64,000 nt of DNA, taken from assembly GCA_944381435.1 (NCBI GenBank), contig CALWLD010000001.1:124001-188000 (forward strand), given 5' to 3'. The position numbers were made by a program, and so were the translations under genes. Shown here one piece after another: positions 25,911-34,216 of the stretch (the stretch's first letter is position 1; each line of letters starts with the position of its first letter). The DNA is from an uncultured Clostridia bacterium (lineage in GTDB: Bacteria; Bacillota; Clostridia; Lachnospirales; CAG-274). The notes beneath the pieces were generated by a model. It searched no databases. It was not told the DNA's origin and saw only the letters and a list, made by a program, of their open reading frames with translations.

Positions 25911-27266
25911 ATGGCAGATGCAAATAATATAAACATAAATCCAGAAATACCACCTAACGATTTTGAGGCAGAACAAGCTGTTATAAGCAGTATGATATTT
26001 GATATAGACGGTATAGCAGTTGCTTATGAAATGTTAAAGCCTGAAGATTTTTACAGACCAGAGCATAAGGTTATATTTGAGGCTATCGTAGAAATGTACT
26101 CTAACAGCCAACCTGTAGATGTTATAACCCTTAAAAACAAGCTTGAGGCTATGAATATGCTATCTAACATAGGTGGCTATGAATACATAGTTGAGCTTAA
26201 TAACATTGTATCTACAAGTGCTTTAACAAAGCAATATGCAGAAATTGTTAAGGAAAAATCTATAAGGCGTAAAATATTAAAAGCATCTAAAGATATTAAT
26301 GCTTTAACTTTTGATAACAGCCAAACTATAGAAAATATTGTAGATAGAGCAGAAAAAATAATAGAAGGTATAGGGGATAGCAACAATTTAGATGATTTTT
26401 CCCCTATTAGCCAAATTTTAGAAACATCTATAGAAAATATAGAAAACCTTTATAAAAACAAAAGTAACGTTACAGGTATAGAAACAGGCTTTACCGATTT
26501 TGATATGAAAACATCAGGGCTTCAAAAGTCAGATTTTATACTTATAGCTGCAAGACCTTCTATGGGTAAAACGGCTTTTGTTATTAACATTGCACAATAC
26601 GCAGCGTTACATAAAAACGTTACAACAGCTATTTTTAGCCTTGAAATGTCTAAAGAGCAGTTGGTTAACCGTATGATATGTACAGAAGCTTTGGTAGATG
26701 CTCATAAGCTTAGAACAGGGGATATACAAGCAGATGATTGGTACAAAATAGCAGAGGCGGTTGCCGCTTTATCAGAAGCTCCTATTTATATAGACGATAA
26801 ATCTTCTATTACTATACCAGAACTTCGTGCTAAATGCAGAAGGCTTAAAAAAGAAAAAAACTTAGGTCTTGTTGTTATAGATTATCTTCAGCTTATGAAC
26901 GGTAGCGGTAAAAACGAAAATAGGCAACAAGAAATTTCTAACATATCTCGTGCTTTAAAAGGGCTTGCTAGAGAGCTTGATGTGCCTGTTGTTGCTTTAT
27001 CACAGCTTAGCAGGGCGGTGGAACAAAGAAAACCTCCAAAGCCTATGTTATCCGACCTTAGAGAATCGGGAGCTATAGAGCAAGATGCCGATTTAGTTTG
27101 CTTTTTATATAGAGATGAATACTATAACCCTGAAAGCGAAAAAAGAGGACAAGCAGAGGTTATCATTGCTAAACAAAGAAACGGCTCTGTTGGGACAGTT
27201 AATCTTAGTTGGCTTGGGCAATATACAAAATTTGCTAATTTAGAGCGAACATATAACGACTTATAA
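25911..27266 (+). CDS. dnaB: Replicative DNA helicase DnaB
   Basis: A 451-residue hexameric helicase that unwinds DNA at the replication fork (called DnaC in Bacillus). The N-terminal domain starts PPNDFEAEQAVISSMI. The RecA-like domain has Walker A ARPSMGKTAF (about residue 215), Walker B LVVIDYLQLM, the arginine-finger region and KQRNGSVGTV. No intein. It follows rplI by 8 bp with only GGTAATGTT before the ATG as a weak binding site, so translation may be coupled. Confidence 0.97.
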   Translation: MADANNININPEIPPNDFEAEQAVISSMIFDIDGIAVAYEMLKPEDFYRPEHKVIFEAIVEMYSNSQPVDVITLKNKLEAMNMLSNIGGYEYIVELNNIVSTSALTKQYAEIVKEKSIRRKILKASKDINALTFDNSQTIENIVDRAEKIIEGIGDSNNLDDFSPISQILETSIENIENLYKNKSNVTGIETGFTDFDMKTSGLQKSDFILIAARPSMGKTAFVINIAQYAALHKNVTTAIFSLEMSKEQLVNRMICTEALVDAHKLRTGDIQADDWYKIAEAVAALSEAPIYIDDKSSITIPELRAKCRRLKKEKNLGLVVIDYLQLMNGSGKNENRQQEISNISRALKGLARELDVPVVALSQLSRAVEQRKPPKPMLSDLRESGAIEQDADLVCFLYRDEYYNPESEKRGQAEVIIAKQRNGSVGTVNLSWLGQYTKFANLERTYNDL

Positions 27267-27280
27267 ATAAATAAATTAGC

Positions 27281-27335
27281 TTGGCATATATGATAACAGA
27301 TTATTTATTAATTTATTATTATATATGCCAAATTT
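27281..27335 (+). terminator. Hairpin after dnaB, possible terminator
   Basis: A 16-nt arm TTGGCATATATGATAA (27281-27296) pairs with 27316-27331 with one G-T wobble. Downstream is ATTTATATA, a weak U tract. It separates the dnaB operon from the unknown cassette. Confidence 0.5.
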
Positions 27336-27367
27336 ATATATAAAATATATTGATTTTGAGGTAATAT

Positions 27368-27856
27368 ATGGAGAATTTTTTATTAGATTTTATACTTTCA
27401 GGTTTTCTATTTTTAGTAATGCTTGATATTGCATTTTTTAAACCTTTAGTTATTTATTATATACAAACAGTTTTAATAAAAGGGATTATACTTGTTAATA
27501 TTTGTGGAAAATGTAAAAAAGATTTTACAAATAAAGAAATATTGAGTTTATATTTTAAAGATGTTTTAAAATATAAAATATTAATGCAGGCTTTTATGAA
27601 TTTGATAGCAGTATATTACAGTTTATTTTTAGATAACAGAGATATAGATGATAGCTATGCTTTTCTTATTTGTATTTTTGCTATTTTAATGATTATTATT
27701 AGTTATAAAATGCTTTATAAAAAATATGAAAAAATTTTTAATAGCAAAAAAATGTGTAAATTGTATAGCCTTTTAGCAATGCCAGATATATTAGTAACTT
27801 TAATTTATAATTTTATATTATCAAGCACAGCATCTAGCATTTTATATATAACATAG
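27368..27856 (+). CDS. Unknown integral membrane protein, first gene of a four-gene cassette
   Basis: A 162-residue protein with about four hydrophobic segments (LDFILSGFLFLVMLDIAFF, LIAVYYSLFL, AFLICIFAILMIIISY, LVTLIYNFIL) and a CGKC pair near residue 47 in the first loop. No family recognised. It is followed 9 bp later by three genes for membrane-anchored proteins, so it may be their membrane partner, which is only inference from position. A GAGGTAAT site precedes the ATG. Very low GC even for this genome. Confidence 0.65.
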   Translation: MENFLLDFILSGFLFLVMLDIAFFKPLVIYYIQTVLIKGIILVNICGKCKKDFTNKEILSLYFKDVLKYKILMQAFMNLIAVYYSLFLDNRDIDDSYAFLICIFAILMIIISYKMLYKKYEKIFNSKKMCKLYSLLAMPDILVTLIYNFILSSTASSILYIT

Positions 27857-27865
27857 GAGGGGGTT

Positions 27866-28447
27866 ATGAAAGATAAAAAAATATTTATAGCTATCTTTAT
27901 AGTTGTGTTAATATGTATTATATTTTTTAGCTATAAAAAAGATAAACCTATAGAAGATGATGATATGTACATAGAAAATGTAAATTTATCTAGCGACGAA
28001 TATCCTATATTAAATGCATTAGATGGTGAAAGTATGTTTTTTAATTATAAAGTAAATAAAAGCATAAATAAAATGAAAATTAGTTTTTATAAATATCAAG
28101 ATGAAAATTGGATTTTATTTCAAGAACATATACATAATTTAGATTTGCCAACTAGAAGAGAAAATGTTATAGGGTTAGAGCTAGATGAAAAATATATTTA
28201 TATTATACAAGAAATTAGAAAAAATCAAGTTACCCAGCCTAAGTATGAACACAATATAAATTTTAATAATTTAGAATATATAACAAAAAATAATTTAACA
28301 AAAGAAACTATTGAGCTTAACAAAGAGATAGTTTTATTTAGACAATATGCTTATAAAGAAGAGCAAGATAAAGGGCAAGAAAGCCAAGATTTTAGAAAAG
28401 ATAAATGCGATGAAGGTTTAGTTATAACTATATGTTTTACAGAATAA
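27866..28447 (+). CDS. Unknown membrane-anchored protein, paralogue A of three
   Basis: A 193-residue protein: one N-terminal helix (IFIAIFIVVLICIIFFS), then an exported domain. Two blocks recur in the next two genes: FFNYKVNKSINKMKISFYKY (about residues 55-75) followed by a W residue, and a C-terminal NKEIVLFRQYAYKEE...GLVITICF. No cysteine follows the helix in lipobox position, so it is probably a membrane anchor, not a lipoprotein. No family recognised. AGGAGGG lies ahead of the ATG. Confidence 0.7.
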   Translation: MKDKKIFIAIFIVVLICIIFFSYKKDKPIEDDDMYIENVNLSSDEYPILNALDGESMFFNYKVNKSINKMKISFYKYQDENWILFQEHIHNLDLPTRRENVIGLELDEKYIYIIQEIRKNQVTQPKYEHNINFNNLEYITKNNLTKETIELNKEIVLFRQYAYKEEQDKGQESQDFRKDKCDEGLVITICFTE

Positions 28448-28464
28448 GCTTTTGAGGTGATAAT

Positions 28465-29079
28465 ATGAAAAATAAAAATACCTTAATGTCTATATTTTTA
28501 ATTATTGTAGTTTTTGGTATATTTTTAAAATATAATAATGCTAGCAAGATAGAGCCTAAAGAAGAGGGTAAAAAACAGGCTAGTCAAGGGCGAATGTATC
28601 TTAATAAAATTACATTAACAGATGAGCAAAAAGAAAAAGTAAAAAATAAAAATGACAATGAAATATTCGCCTTTGAATATAACTTAGATGACAACATAAA
28701 ATCTGTAGAAATGGAATTTATAGAAAGTGATAAAAAAGAAGAAATTAAAGTTATTGAAACGTCAGGTTTTAATTTAGAAAAAGATGAAAATAACGGAATA
28801 TTAATTTTTATAATAGAAGAAGATAAGCTTCAAGGTGGAATTTTAACTAATAATGTAGGACCTTTTATGCATATCTTTAATAGGAACACAGATGATGATA
28901 TATCAAAGGCTGTAGTAGAATATCAAACAAAGGCAGAAGTTGTACCTAATAAAGAAATAGTTATTTTTGAAAAATATGAGTATGAAAATAATGAAGAGGC
29001 AAAAACTCCTGATTCTAAAGAAGAAAAAGGGGATAAAAGCCTAATTATAAAAGTAACTTTTAAAGATACTATAATATAA
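28465..29079 (+). CDS. Unknown membrane-anchored protein, paralogue B of three
   Basis: A 204-residue protein with an N-terminal helix (LMSIFLIIVVFGIFL) and an acidic, lysine-rich exported domain. It shares with its neighbours the block FAFEYNLDDNIKSVEMEF and the C-terminal NKEIVIFEKYEYEN...SLIIKVTF. It begins 17 bp after paralogue A with a GAGGTGA site. Function unknown. The spacing and same-strand order suggest one operon of four. Confidence 0.7.
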   Translation: MKNKNTLMSIFLIIVVFGIFLKYNNASKIEPKEEGKKQASQGRMYLNKITLTDEQKEKVKNKNDNEIFAFEYNLDDNIKSVEMEFIESDKKEEIKVIETSGFNLEKDENNGILIFIIEEDKLQGGILTNNVGPFMHIFNRNTDDDISKAVVEYQTKAEVVPNKEIVIFEKYEYENNEEAKTPDSKEEKGDKSLIIKVTFKDTII

Positions 29080-29094
29080 AAGGATAGTGATTAT

Positions 29095-29595
29095 ATGAAA
29101 AAAATAGCGATTTTAATAATTTTAGCTATATGTTTTATAGGGCTTATACTTTCTTTAGTGATACAAAAAAATATGACTATTAAAGTCAAGGAAACAAAAG
29201 ATGAATTTAACAACACACAATATACTTTTAGTTATAAGGTAGATGATGGCATAAAAAATTTTGCTATAAATCTTTGGAAAAAGGAAAATGAAAATTGGGT
29301 TTGCTTTGGCACAATATATGATGAAAACATAAAAAGCAAAGATACAATAACTTTAACTTTAAAAGAAGATGTTTACAAAATAAACAATACAACATATAAA
29401 AAGCCTTTTAGAGATGAAGAACATAGTGGATTTAGCCAAGCTTTAGAAGGTATAACACCTATAAAAGCAAATGAGGAAATATTTTTATATAACAGGTATG
29501 CTTATTTAGGTAGCAGAGTTACAGATGAAATGGATATTTTAAAAAATCTACAAAGTGCAGATAAGGCTATTGCCATAACATTAAAGTTTTATTAA
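29095..29595 (+). CDS. Unknown membrane-anchored protein, paralogue C of three
   Basis: A 166-residue protein, the shortest of the three paralogues: N-terminal helix IAILIILAICFIGLILSLVI, then YTFSYKVDDGIKNFAINLWK followed by W, and the C-terminal block NEEIFLYNRYAYLG...KAIAITLKF. It begins 15 bp after paralogue B with an AAGGA site. The three proteins align along their length by eye at low identity, which points to old tandem duplication. Function unknown. Confidence 0.7.
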   Translation: MKKIAILIILAICFIGLILSLVIQKNMTIKVKETKDEFNNTQYTFSYKVDDGIKNFAINLWKKENENWVCFGTIYDENIKSKDTITLTLKEDVYKINNTTYKKPFRDEEHSGFSQALEGITPIKANEEIFLYNRYAYLGSRVTDEMDILKNLQSADKAIAITLKFY

Positions 29596-29630
29596 TTAAA
29601 GGTTTATGCTTAAAAATTGATTAATAAAAC

Positions 29631-29659
29631 TTGCAAAAAGTTTGCATATACAATATAAT
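29631..29659 (+). promoter_or_regulatory. Sigma-A promoter of alaS
   Basis: TTGCAA (29631-29636), 17-nt spacer, TATAAT (29654-29659), 29 bp before the chosen alaS start. There is no room for a T-box leader. Confidence 0.8.
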
Positions 29660-29688
29660 TAATATAATAAAAATTTATGGAGGAAGAT

Positions 29689-32325
29689 ATGAAAAATTTA
29701 GGTGTAAATGAAATTAGAAAAAAATATTTAGACTTTTTTCAAGAAAAAGGGCATTTAAAGATGAACAGCTTTTCTTTAGTGCCACAAAACGATAAAAGCT
29801 TATTACTTATAAATTCTGGTATGGCACCTTTAAAGCCATACTTTACAGGGCAACAAATACCACCAAATAAAAGGGTTACAACTTGCCAAAAATGTATTAG
29901 AACAGGTGATATTGAAAACGTAGGTAAAACTGCAAGACACGGTACATTTTTTGAAATGCTTGGTAACTTCTCTTTTGGAGATTATTTTAAAGAAGAGGCT
30001 ATCCCTTGGGCTTGGGAGTTTTTCACAAAGGTTTTAGAACTACCAGAAGACAGGCTTTATGTATCTGTATACGAAGATGACGATGAGGCTTTTGAAATAT
30101 GGAACAAAAAAGTTGGTATACCAGAAAAGAAAATAGTACGCCTTGGAAAAGAAGATAACTTTTGGGAGCACGGTACAGGACCTTGCGGACCTTGCTCTGA
30201 AATATATTTTGACAAAGGCGAGCAATATGGCTGTGACAACCCTAACTGTTATGTTGGTTGCGATTGCGACAGATATATGGAAATATGGAACTTAGTTTTT
30301 ACACAGTTTAACAAAGAAGAAGACGGTACATATTCAAACCTTAAAAACCCTAACATTGATACAGGTATGGGGCTTGAAAGAATTGCAACTGTTATGCAAA
30401 ATGTAAATTCTATCTTCGATGTGGACACAGTAAAAGCTATTAGGGACGAAGTTTGCAAGCTTTCTAACACAAAATACGGAGAAGACAATAAAAAAGATAT
30501 ATCTATAAGAGTTATAACAGACCATATAAGGTCGGTTACATTTATGACAGCAGACGGTGTGTTACCATCTAACGAAGGTCGTGGCTATGTTTTAAGACGT
30601 TTGTTAAGACGTGCAGCAAGACACGGTAAAATACTTGGCATTGAAGATTTATTCCTTGCTAATTTAAGCAAAATTGTTATAGAAACATCTAAAGATGCTT
30701 ATCCTGAGCTGGAAGAAAAGAAAGACTATATATATAAAATCTTAACTGTGGAAGAAGAAAGATTTTATGCTACAATAGACACAGGTATGGAGCTTTTAAA
30801 AGAAAAAATAAATGAGCTAAAACAAGCTAATAGTACTATTTTAAAAGGTGAAAATGCCTTTAAACTTTATGATACTTATGGTTTTCCTTTTGAGCTTATG
30901 AAAGAAATTCTTGAAGAAGAAAATATGTCAGTAGATGAAGATGCCTTCTTAAAAGAAATGGAAAAACAAAAAAATAAAGCACGTTCTGCCAGAGAAGAAG
31001 ACACTTATATGGGGGCAGAAGAAACTGTTTTCCATAAGCTAGACCCTGCTATGAAAACAGAATTTTTAGGCTATGAAAATAACAGCCTAGAAAGTAAAGT
31101 TTTAGCTATTGTAGTAAACGATGCTATTGTAGATAGTGCTAAAGAAAATGACAATGTTGTAATTGTTGTTGATAAAACACCTTTTTATGCTGAAATGGGT
31201 GGACAAGTTGGCGATAAAGGTACTATAGAAAACGATAACCTTTTAATAGAAATAAACGACACTACAAACTTTGGTGGTAACAAAATTTTACACCACGGGG
31301 TTGTTAAAAAAGGTAGCGTTAAAGTAAACGACAGCGTTTTATTAAAAATAGATGAAGATGAAAGGTTAGATATTGCAAGAAACCATACTGCAACTCACAT
31401 TTTACACAAGGCTTTAAAAGAAATTTTAGGTAGCCACGTAGAGCAAGCTGGTTCTTTAGTATCTAAAAGCCGTTTACGTTTTGACTTTACACATTTTGAA
31501 GCTTTAACAAAAGAAGATTTATCTAAAATAGAAAAAACAGTTAACACTTACATTTTAAAAGGTTTAGATGTTTGCGTTAAAGAAACAGATATAGAAACTG
31601 CTAAAAAAGAAGGAGCAACTGCTCTTTTTGGCGAAAAATACGGCGATGTTGTTAGAGTTATAAACATTGGTGGATATTCTATAGAGCTTTGCGGTGGTAC
31701 ACATCTTAAAAACTCTGCTCAAATTGGTAGCTTTAAAATTTTATCAGAAAGTGGAGTTGCTGCAGGTGTTAGACGTATAGAGGCTGTAACAGGCTTTGGA
31801 GCTTTAAATTTCTATGAAGAAAGAGAATATTTAATACGTAATATATTTGAAGCTTTAAAAGCTAACAACAAAAATGTTGTAGAAAAAACATTAGCATTAA
31901 CAGAAGAAAACAAAAAGCTTTTAAAAGAAATAGAAACCTTAAAAATGAAGCTTTCATCTGGCTTATTAGATGATATATTAAACCAAAAACAAACTATAAA
32001 TGATATTGATGTATTACTTGCTAAAGTATCTAATGTTGATATGGATACCCTTAGAAATATGGGGGATAAGCTTAAAGAAAAGCTTACAGAATATGCTATA
32101 CTTTTAGCTAGCGATAACAACGGCAAAGTAAACTTTATAGCTATGTGTAGCGATGGTGCTATTAAAGCTAATTTAAAAGCAGGGGATATGGTTAAAACTG
32201 CTGCTACTATATGTGGCGGTGGCGGTGGTGGCCGTCCTAATATGGCACAAGCAGGTGGTAAAGATGCATCTAAAATAGATGATGCTATAAATGCTACATT
32301 AGATTTTATAAAAGGGCAAATTTAA
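29689..32325 (+). CDS. alaS: Alanyl-tRNA synthetase
   Basis: An 878-residue class II aminoacyl-tRNA synthetase. The catalytic domain starts KKYLDFFQEKGHLKMNSFSL with TARHGTFFEMLGNFSFGDYF. The editing domain has the zinc-binding HTATHILHKAL and CGGTHLKN. The C-terminal C-Ala domain ends with CGGGGGGRPNMAQAGG. An in-frame ATG exists at 29677, but the GGAGG inside it is 5 nt before the ATG at 29689, which I prefer. Has its own promoter and is followed 24 bp later by a small lipoprotein gene. Confidence 0.97.
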   Translation: MKNLGVNEIRKKYLDFFQEKGHLKMNSFSLVPQNDKSLLLINSGMAPLKPYFTGQQIPPNKRVTTCQKCIRTGDIENVGKTARHGTFFEMLGNFSFGDYFKEEAIPWAWEFFTKVLELPEDRLYVSVYEDDDEAFEIWNKKVGIPEKKIVRLGKEDNFWEHGTGPCGPCSEIYFDKGEQYGCDNPNCYVGCDCDRYMEIWNLVFTQFNKEEDGTYSNLKNPNIDTGMGLERIATVMQNVNSIFDVDTVKAIRDEVCKLSNTKYGEDNKKDISIRVITDHIRSVTFMTADGVLPSNEGRGYVLRRLLRRAARHGKILGIEDLFLANLSKIVIETSKDAYPELEEKKDYIYKILTVEEERFYATIDTGMELLKEKINELKQANSTILKGENAFKLYDTYGFPFELMKEILEEENMSVDEDAFLKEMEKQKNKARSAREEDTYMGAEETVFHKLDPAMKTEFLGYENNSLESKVLAIVVNDAIVDSAKENDNVVIVVDKTPFYAEMGGQVGDKGTIENDNLLIEINDTTNFGGNKILHHGVVKKGSVKVNDSVLLKIDEDERLDIARNHTATHILHKALKEILGSHVEQAGSLVSKSRLRFDFTHFEALTKEDLSKIEKTVNTYILKGLDVCVKETDIETAKKEGATALFGEKYGDVVRVINIGGYSIELCGGTHLKNSAQIGSFKILSESGVAAGVRRIEAVTGFGALNFYEEREYLIRNIFEALKANNKNVVEKTLALTEENKKLLKEIETLKMKLSSGLLDDILNQKQTINDIDVLLAKVSNVDMDTLRNMGDKLKEKLTEYAILLASDNNGKVNFIAMCSDGAIKANLKAGDMVKTAATICGGGGGGRPNMAQAGGKDASKIDDAINATLDFIKGQI

Positions 32326-32349
32326 TAACAAAAAGAGGGGAATTCTAAA

Positions 32350-32724
32350 ATGAAAAAAATAATTTTAGCTTTATGTATGGTTTTTGCTATTGCTTTAGTT
32401 GGTTGTTCAAAAGAAGAAACAACAAGCCCTATTGATAATATGACTGAAGATGAAAAAACAGCACTTTTTACCCTTATGCAAGAAAACCTTGTTGGAGAAT
32501 ATGAAAGCGAAGATGGAGAAATTTTTCAAGTAACTCCAGAAGGTAAGTTTTTATACGAAGGCTCAAGCGGTTTAGTTTCTTTAGCTTACAACCTTGTAGA
32601 TGCAGGTAACGTTGAGGTTACAGGGGCAGACGGCAAAACAAAAACAGAAAGCATTTATTTTGAAGATATGGGCGACAAATTTAAGCTAGAATATGGTAAA
32701 AAAACATACTATAGAACAAAATAA
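32350..32724 (+). CDS. Small putative lipoprotein of unknown function
   Basis: A 124-residue protein with a signal peptide and lipobox ALVGC (cysteine at about residue 19), then an acidic domain. EYESEDGEIFQVTPEGKFLYEG and the end FEDMGDKFKLEYGKKTYY suggest a small beta-barrel-like domain. No family recognised. It follows alaS by 24 bp with an AGAGGGGAA site and is closed by a terminator, so it likely rides on the alaS transcript. Confidence 0.75.
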   Translation: MKKIILALCMVFAIALVGCSKEETTSPIDNMTEDEKTALFTLMQENLVGEYESEDGEIFQVTPEGKFLYEGSSGLVSLAYNLVDAGNVEVTGADGKTKTESIYFEDMGDKFKLEYGKKTYYRTK

Positions 32725-32733
32725 CTAATTTTA

Positions 32734-32760
32734 AAGCCACCTTTAAGGTGGCTTAAATTT
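32734..32760 (+). terminator. Intrinsic terminator after small lipoprotein gene
   Basis: Arms AAGCCACCTT and AAGGTGGCTT (32734-32754), then AAATTTAAT. The U tract is short, so some read-through into rsmA is possible. Confidence 0.7.
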
Positions 32761-32769
32761 AATATAGGA

Positions 32770-33651
32770 GTGATTAAAATTAGTGATATAGATAACAAAA
32801 CTTTGGCATTTAAAACAAAAGAAATTATAAATAAATATGATTTTGCTTTTAAAAAGAATTTTGGGCAAAACTTTTTGATAGACCAGTTTGTTTTAGATAA
32901 GATAGTATCATCAGCAGATGTATCAAAAGATGATATAGTTATAGAAATAGGCCCAGGGATAGGTACACTTACGGCTTGTCTTGCTAAAAATGCAAAAAAG
33001 GTTATAGCTGTGGAGATAGATAAAACCCTTATACCTATTTTAGAAGACACACTTTCTAATTTTGATAATATAGAAATTATAAACGAAGATATATTAAAAG
33101 TAGATATTAAAAAAATAGCAGAAGAAAATAAAAATTCTAAAATAAAAGTTGTAGCAAACCTACCTTATTATATTACAACGCCTATTATAATGAATATATT
33201 AGAAAATAGACTACCTATAGAAAGCATAACTGTAATGATACAAAAAGAGGTTGCCTATAGAATGGAAGCTAAGCCTGGCACTAAAGATTATGGTTCCTTA
33301 TCTGTTATAGTGCAATATTTTTGTAGCCCTTATCTTGTTGCTAACGTGCCACAAAATTGCTTTATGCCACGCCCTAACGTAGATTCTGCAGTTATAAAGC
33401 TTACTACCCTAGAAAAGCCACCTGTAGATGTGGATAACTTAGAGCTATTTTATTATGTTGTAAAAACAGCTTTTTCTCAAAGGAGAAAAACTCTTTTAAA
33501 CTGTATATTTAATGCTGAAAACTTTAAATTTAGCAAAGAAGAAATAGCAAATATTTTAAATGAGGCAGGATTTGATGTAAACATTAGAGGTGAACGCCTT
33601 AACATAGAAGATTTTGCCAAGCTTACAAAGGTGATAGAAAATAAATTATAA
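32770..33651 (+). CDS. rsmA: 16S rRNA (adenine1518/1519-N6)-dimethyltransferase KsgA/RsmA
   Basis: A SAM-dependent enzyme that dimethylates two adjacent adenines near the 3' end of 16S rRNA. FGQNFLIDQFVLDKI opens the domain, EIGPGIGTLTACLA is motif I, NEDIL follows, and VANLPYYITTPI is the catalytic NLPY motif. The C-terminus (FSQRRKTLLN) is complete. Start is unclear: GTG at 32770 overlaps the only Shine-Dalgarno (AGGAG, 32766-32770), while an in-frame ATT at 32779 is spaced 8 nt from it. I give the canonical GTG as boundary. Protein length is 293 or 290. Confidence 0.96.
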   Translation: MIKISDIDNKTLAFKTKEIINKYDFAFKKNFGQNFLIDQFVLDKIVSSADVSKDDIVIEIGPGIGTLTACLAKNAKKVIAVEIDKTLIPILEDTLSNFDNIEIINEDILKVDIKKIAEENKNSKIKVVANLPYYITTPIIMNILENRLPIESITVMIQKEVAYRMEAKPGTKDYGSLSVIVQYFCSPYLVANVPQNCFMPRPNVDSAVIKLTTLEKPPVDVDNLELFYYVVKTAFSQRRKTLLNCIFNAENFKFSKEEIANILNEAGFDVNIRGERLNIEDFAKLTKVIENKL

Positions 33652-33759
33652 AACTGTAAATAAATGTAAATATTTTTGTGCAAAAAATTAGCATTAATTT
33701 TTTACTCCTTTCATATAATATTAATACACCAAAGATTAAATATATGGGAGGAGATATTT

Positions 33760-33840
33760 ATGAAAAATTTTTTCTATTTAACCTTATCTGTCATAGGTTG
33801 CTATCAGTTAGGTTATCTTATAGGTAAGATTATATTTTAA
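33760..33840 (+). CDS. 26-residue hydrophobic membrane peptide
   Basis: An ATG preceded by GGGAGGAGA at ideal spacing opens a 26-codon frame ending TAA at 33840. The peptide begins MKNFFYLTLSV, has one hydrophobic stretch with a YQLGYLIGKI segment and would span the membrane once. A TATAAT lies at 33714-33719 without a clear -35. No similar peptide recognised. The strong ribosome binding site makes it likely to be translated. It sits directly before a repeat element. Confidence 0.6.
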   Translation: MKNFFYLTLSVIGCYQLGYLIGKIIF

Positions 33841-34210
33841 AGAGGAGCTTTTGCTCCGCTGAGGTTGTAGACGAAGTGTTACAACCTTTTTGTAATTTTT
33901 AGAAATTTTACTTTAAGGCAAGGTTTTTGTAATTATCTAAAACCACCCACCACCCTATGCGGGGACACCCTGCACCCCCGTGAGCTTCTCTCATATTGTT
34001 CAATTAGTGCTTAAATTTTATTTTGTCTACAGTTTGAGGTTGTAGACAAAGGCTATAAAGGGTTCTAGGGCGAAGCCCTAGAATAAGGGGCGGTGGGCGG
34101 GTTTAGATAAAAAGAAAGACTTGCATTAAAACAGAAACACTTAAAATTATGAATAAATATAAAAAGATTGTCGACTTTGTCGGCAATCTCAAGAGCAAAA
34201 GCTCCTCTTT
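33839..34210. repeat. Dispersed hairpin-rich intergenic repeat, copy 3 (two units head to head)
   Basis: Ends are an 18-bp perfect inverted repeat: AAAGAGGAGCTTTTGCTC at 33839-33856 and its complement at 34193-34210. The left unit reads GAGGTTGTAGACGAAG, TACAACCTTTTTGTAATT, AAGGCAAGG (33915), TTATCTAAAACCACCC and hairpin GCGGGG-ACA-CCCTGC (33959-33973). The right unit is on the other strand: TTATCTAAACCCGCCCACCG (complement of 34091-34110) and hairpin TTCTAGGGC-GAA-GCCCTAGAA (34063-34083). TTTTGTCTACAG lies at the centre. The element occupies the gap between converging genes. Confidence 0.8.
34155..34189 (-). terminator. Intrinsic terminator of the miaA operon, inside repeat copy 3
   Basis: Arms AGATTGTCGAC and GTCGGCAATCT (34165-34189) with loop TTT pair with one wobble. 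On the minus strand a TTTTTATATTTA run follows. A second hairpin GAGCAAAAGCTC lies closer to the gene at 34193-34204. Confidence 0.7.
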
Positions 34211-34216
34211 TTTAAC

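Noticed and set aside
25527-25976. 149-codon frame antisense to rplI
   Set aside because: Runs through L9 and into dnaB; composition is typical of an antisense shadow.
29596-29688. T-box riboswitch before alaS
   Set aside because: Only about 30 bp lie between the promoter and the start; no specifier loop or terminator/antiterminator pair.
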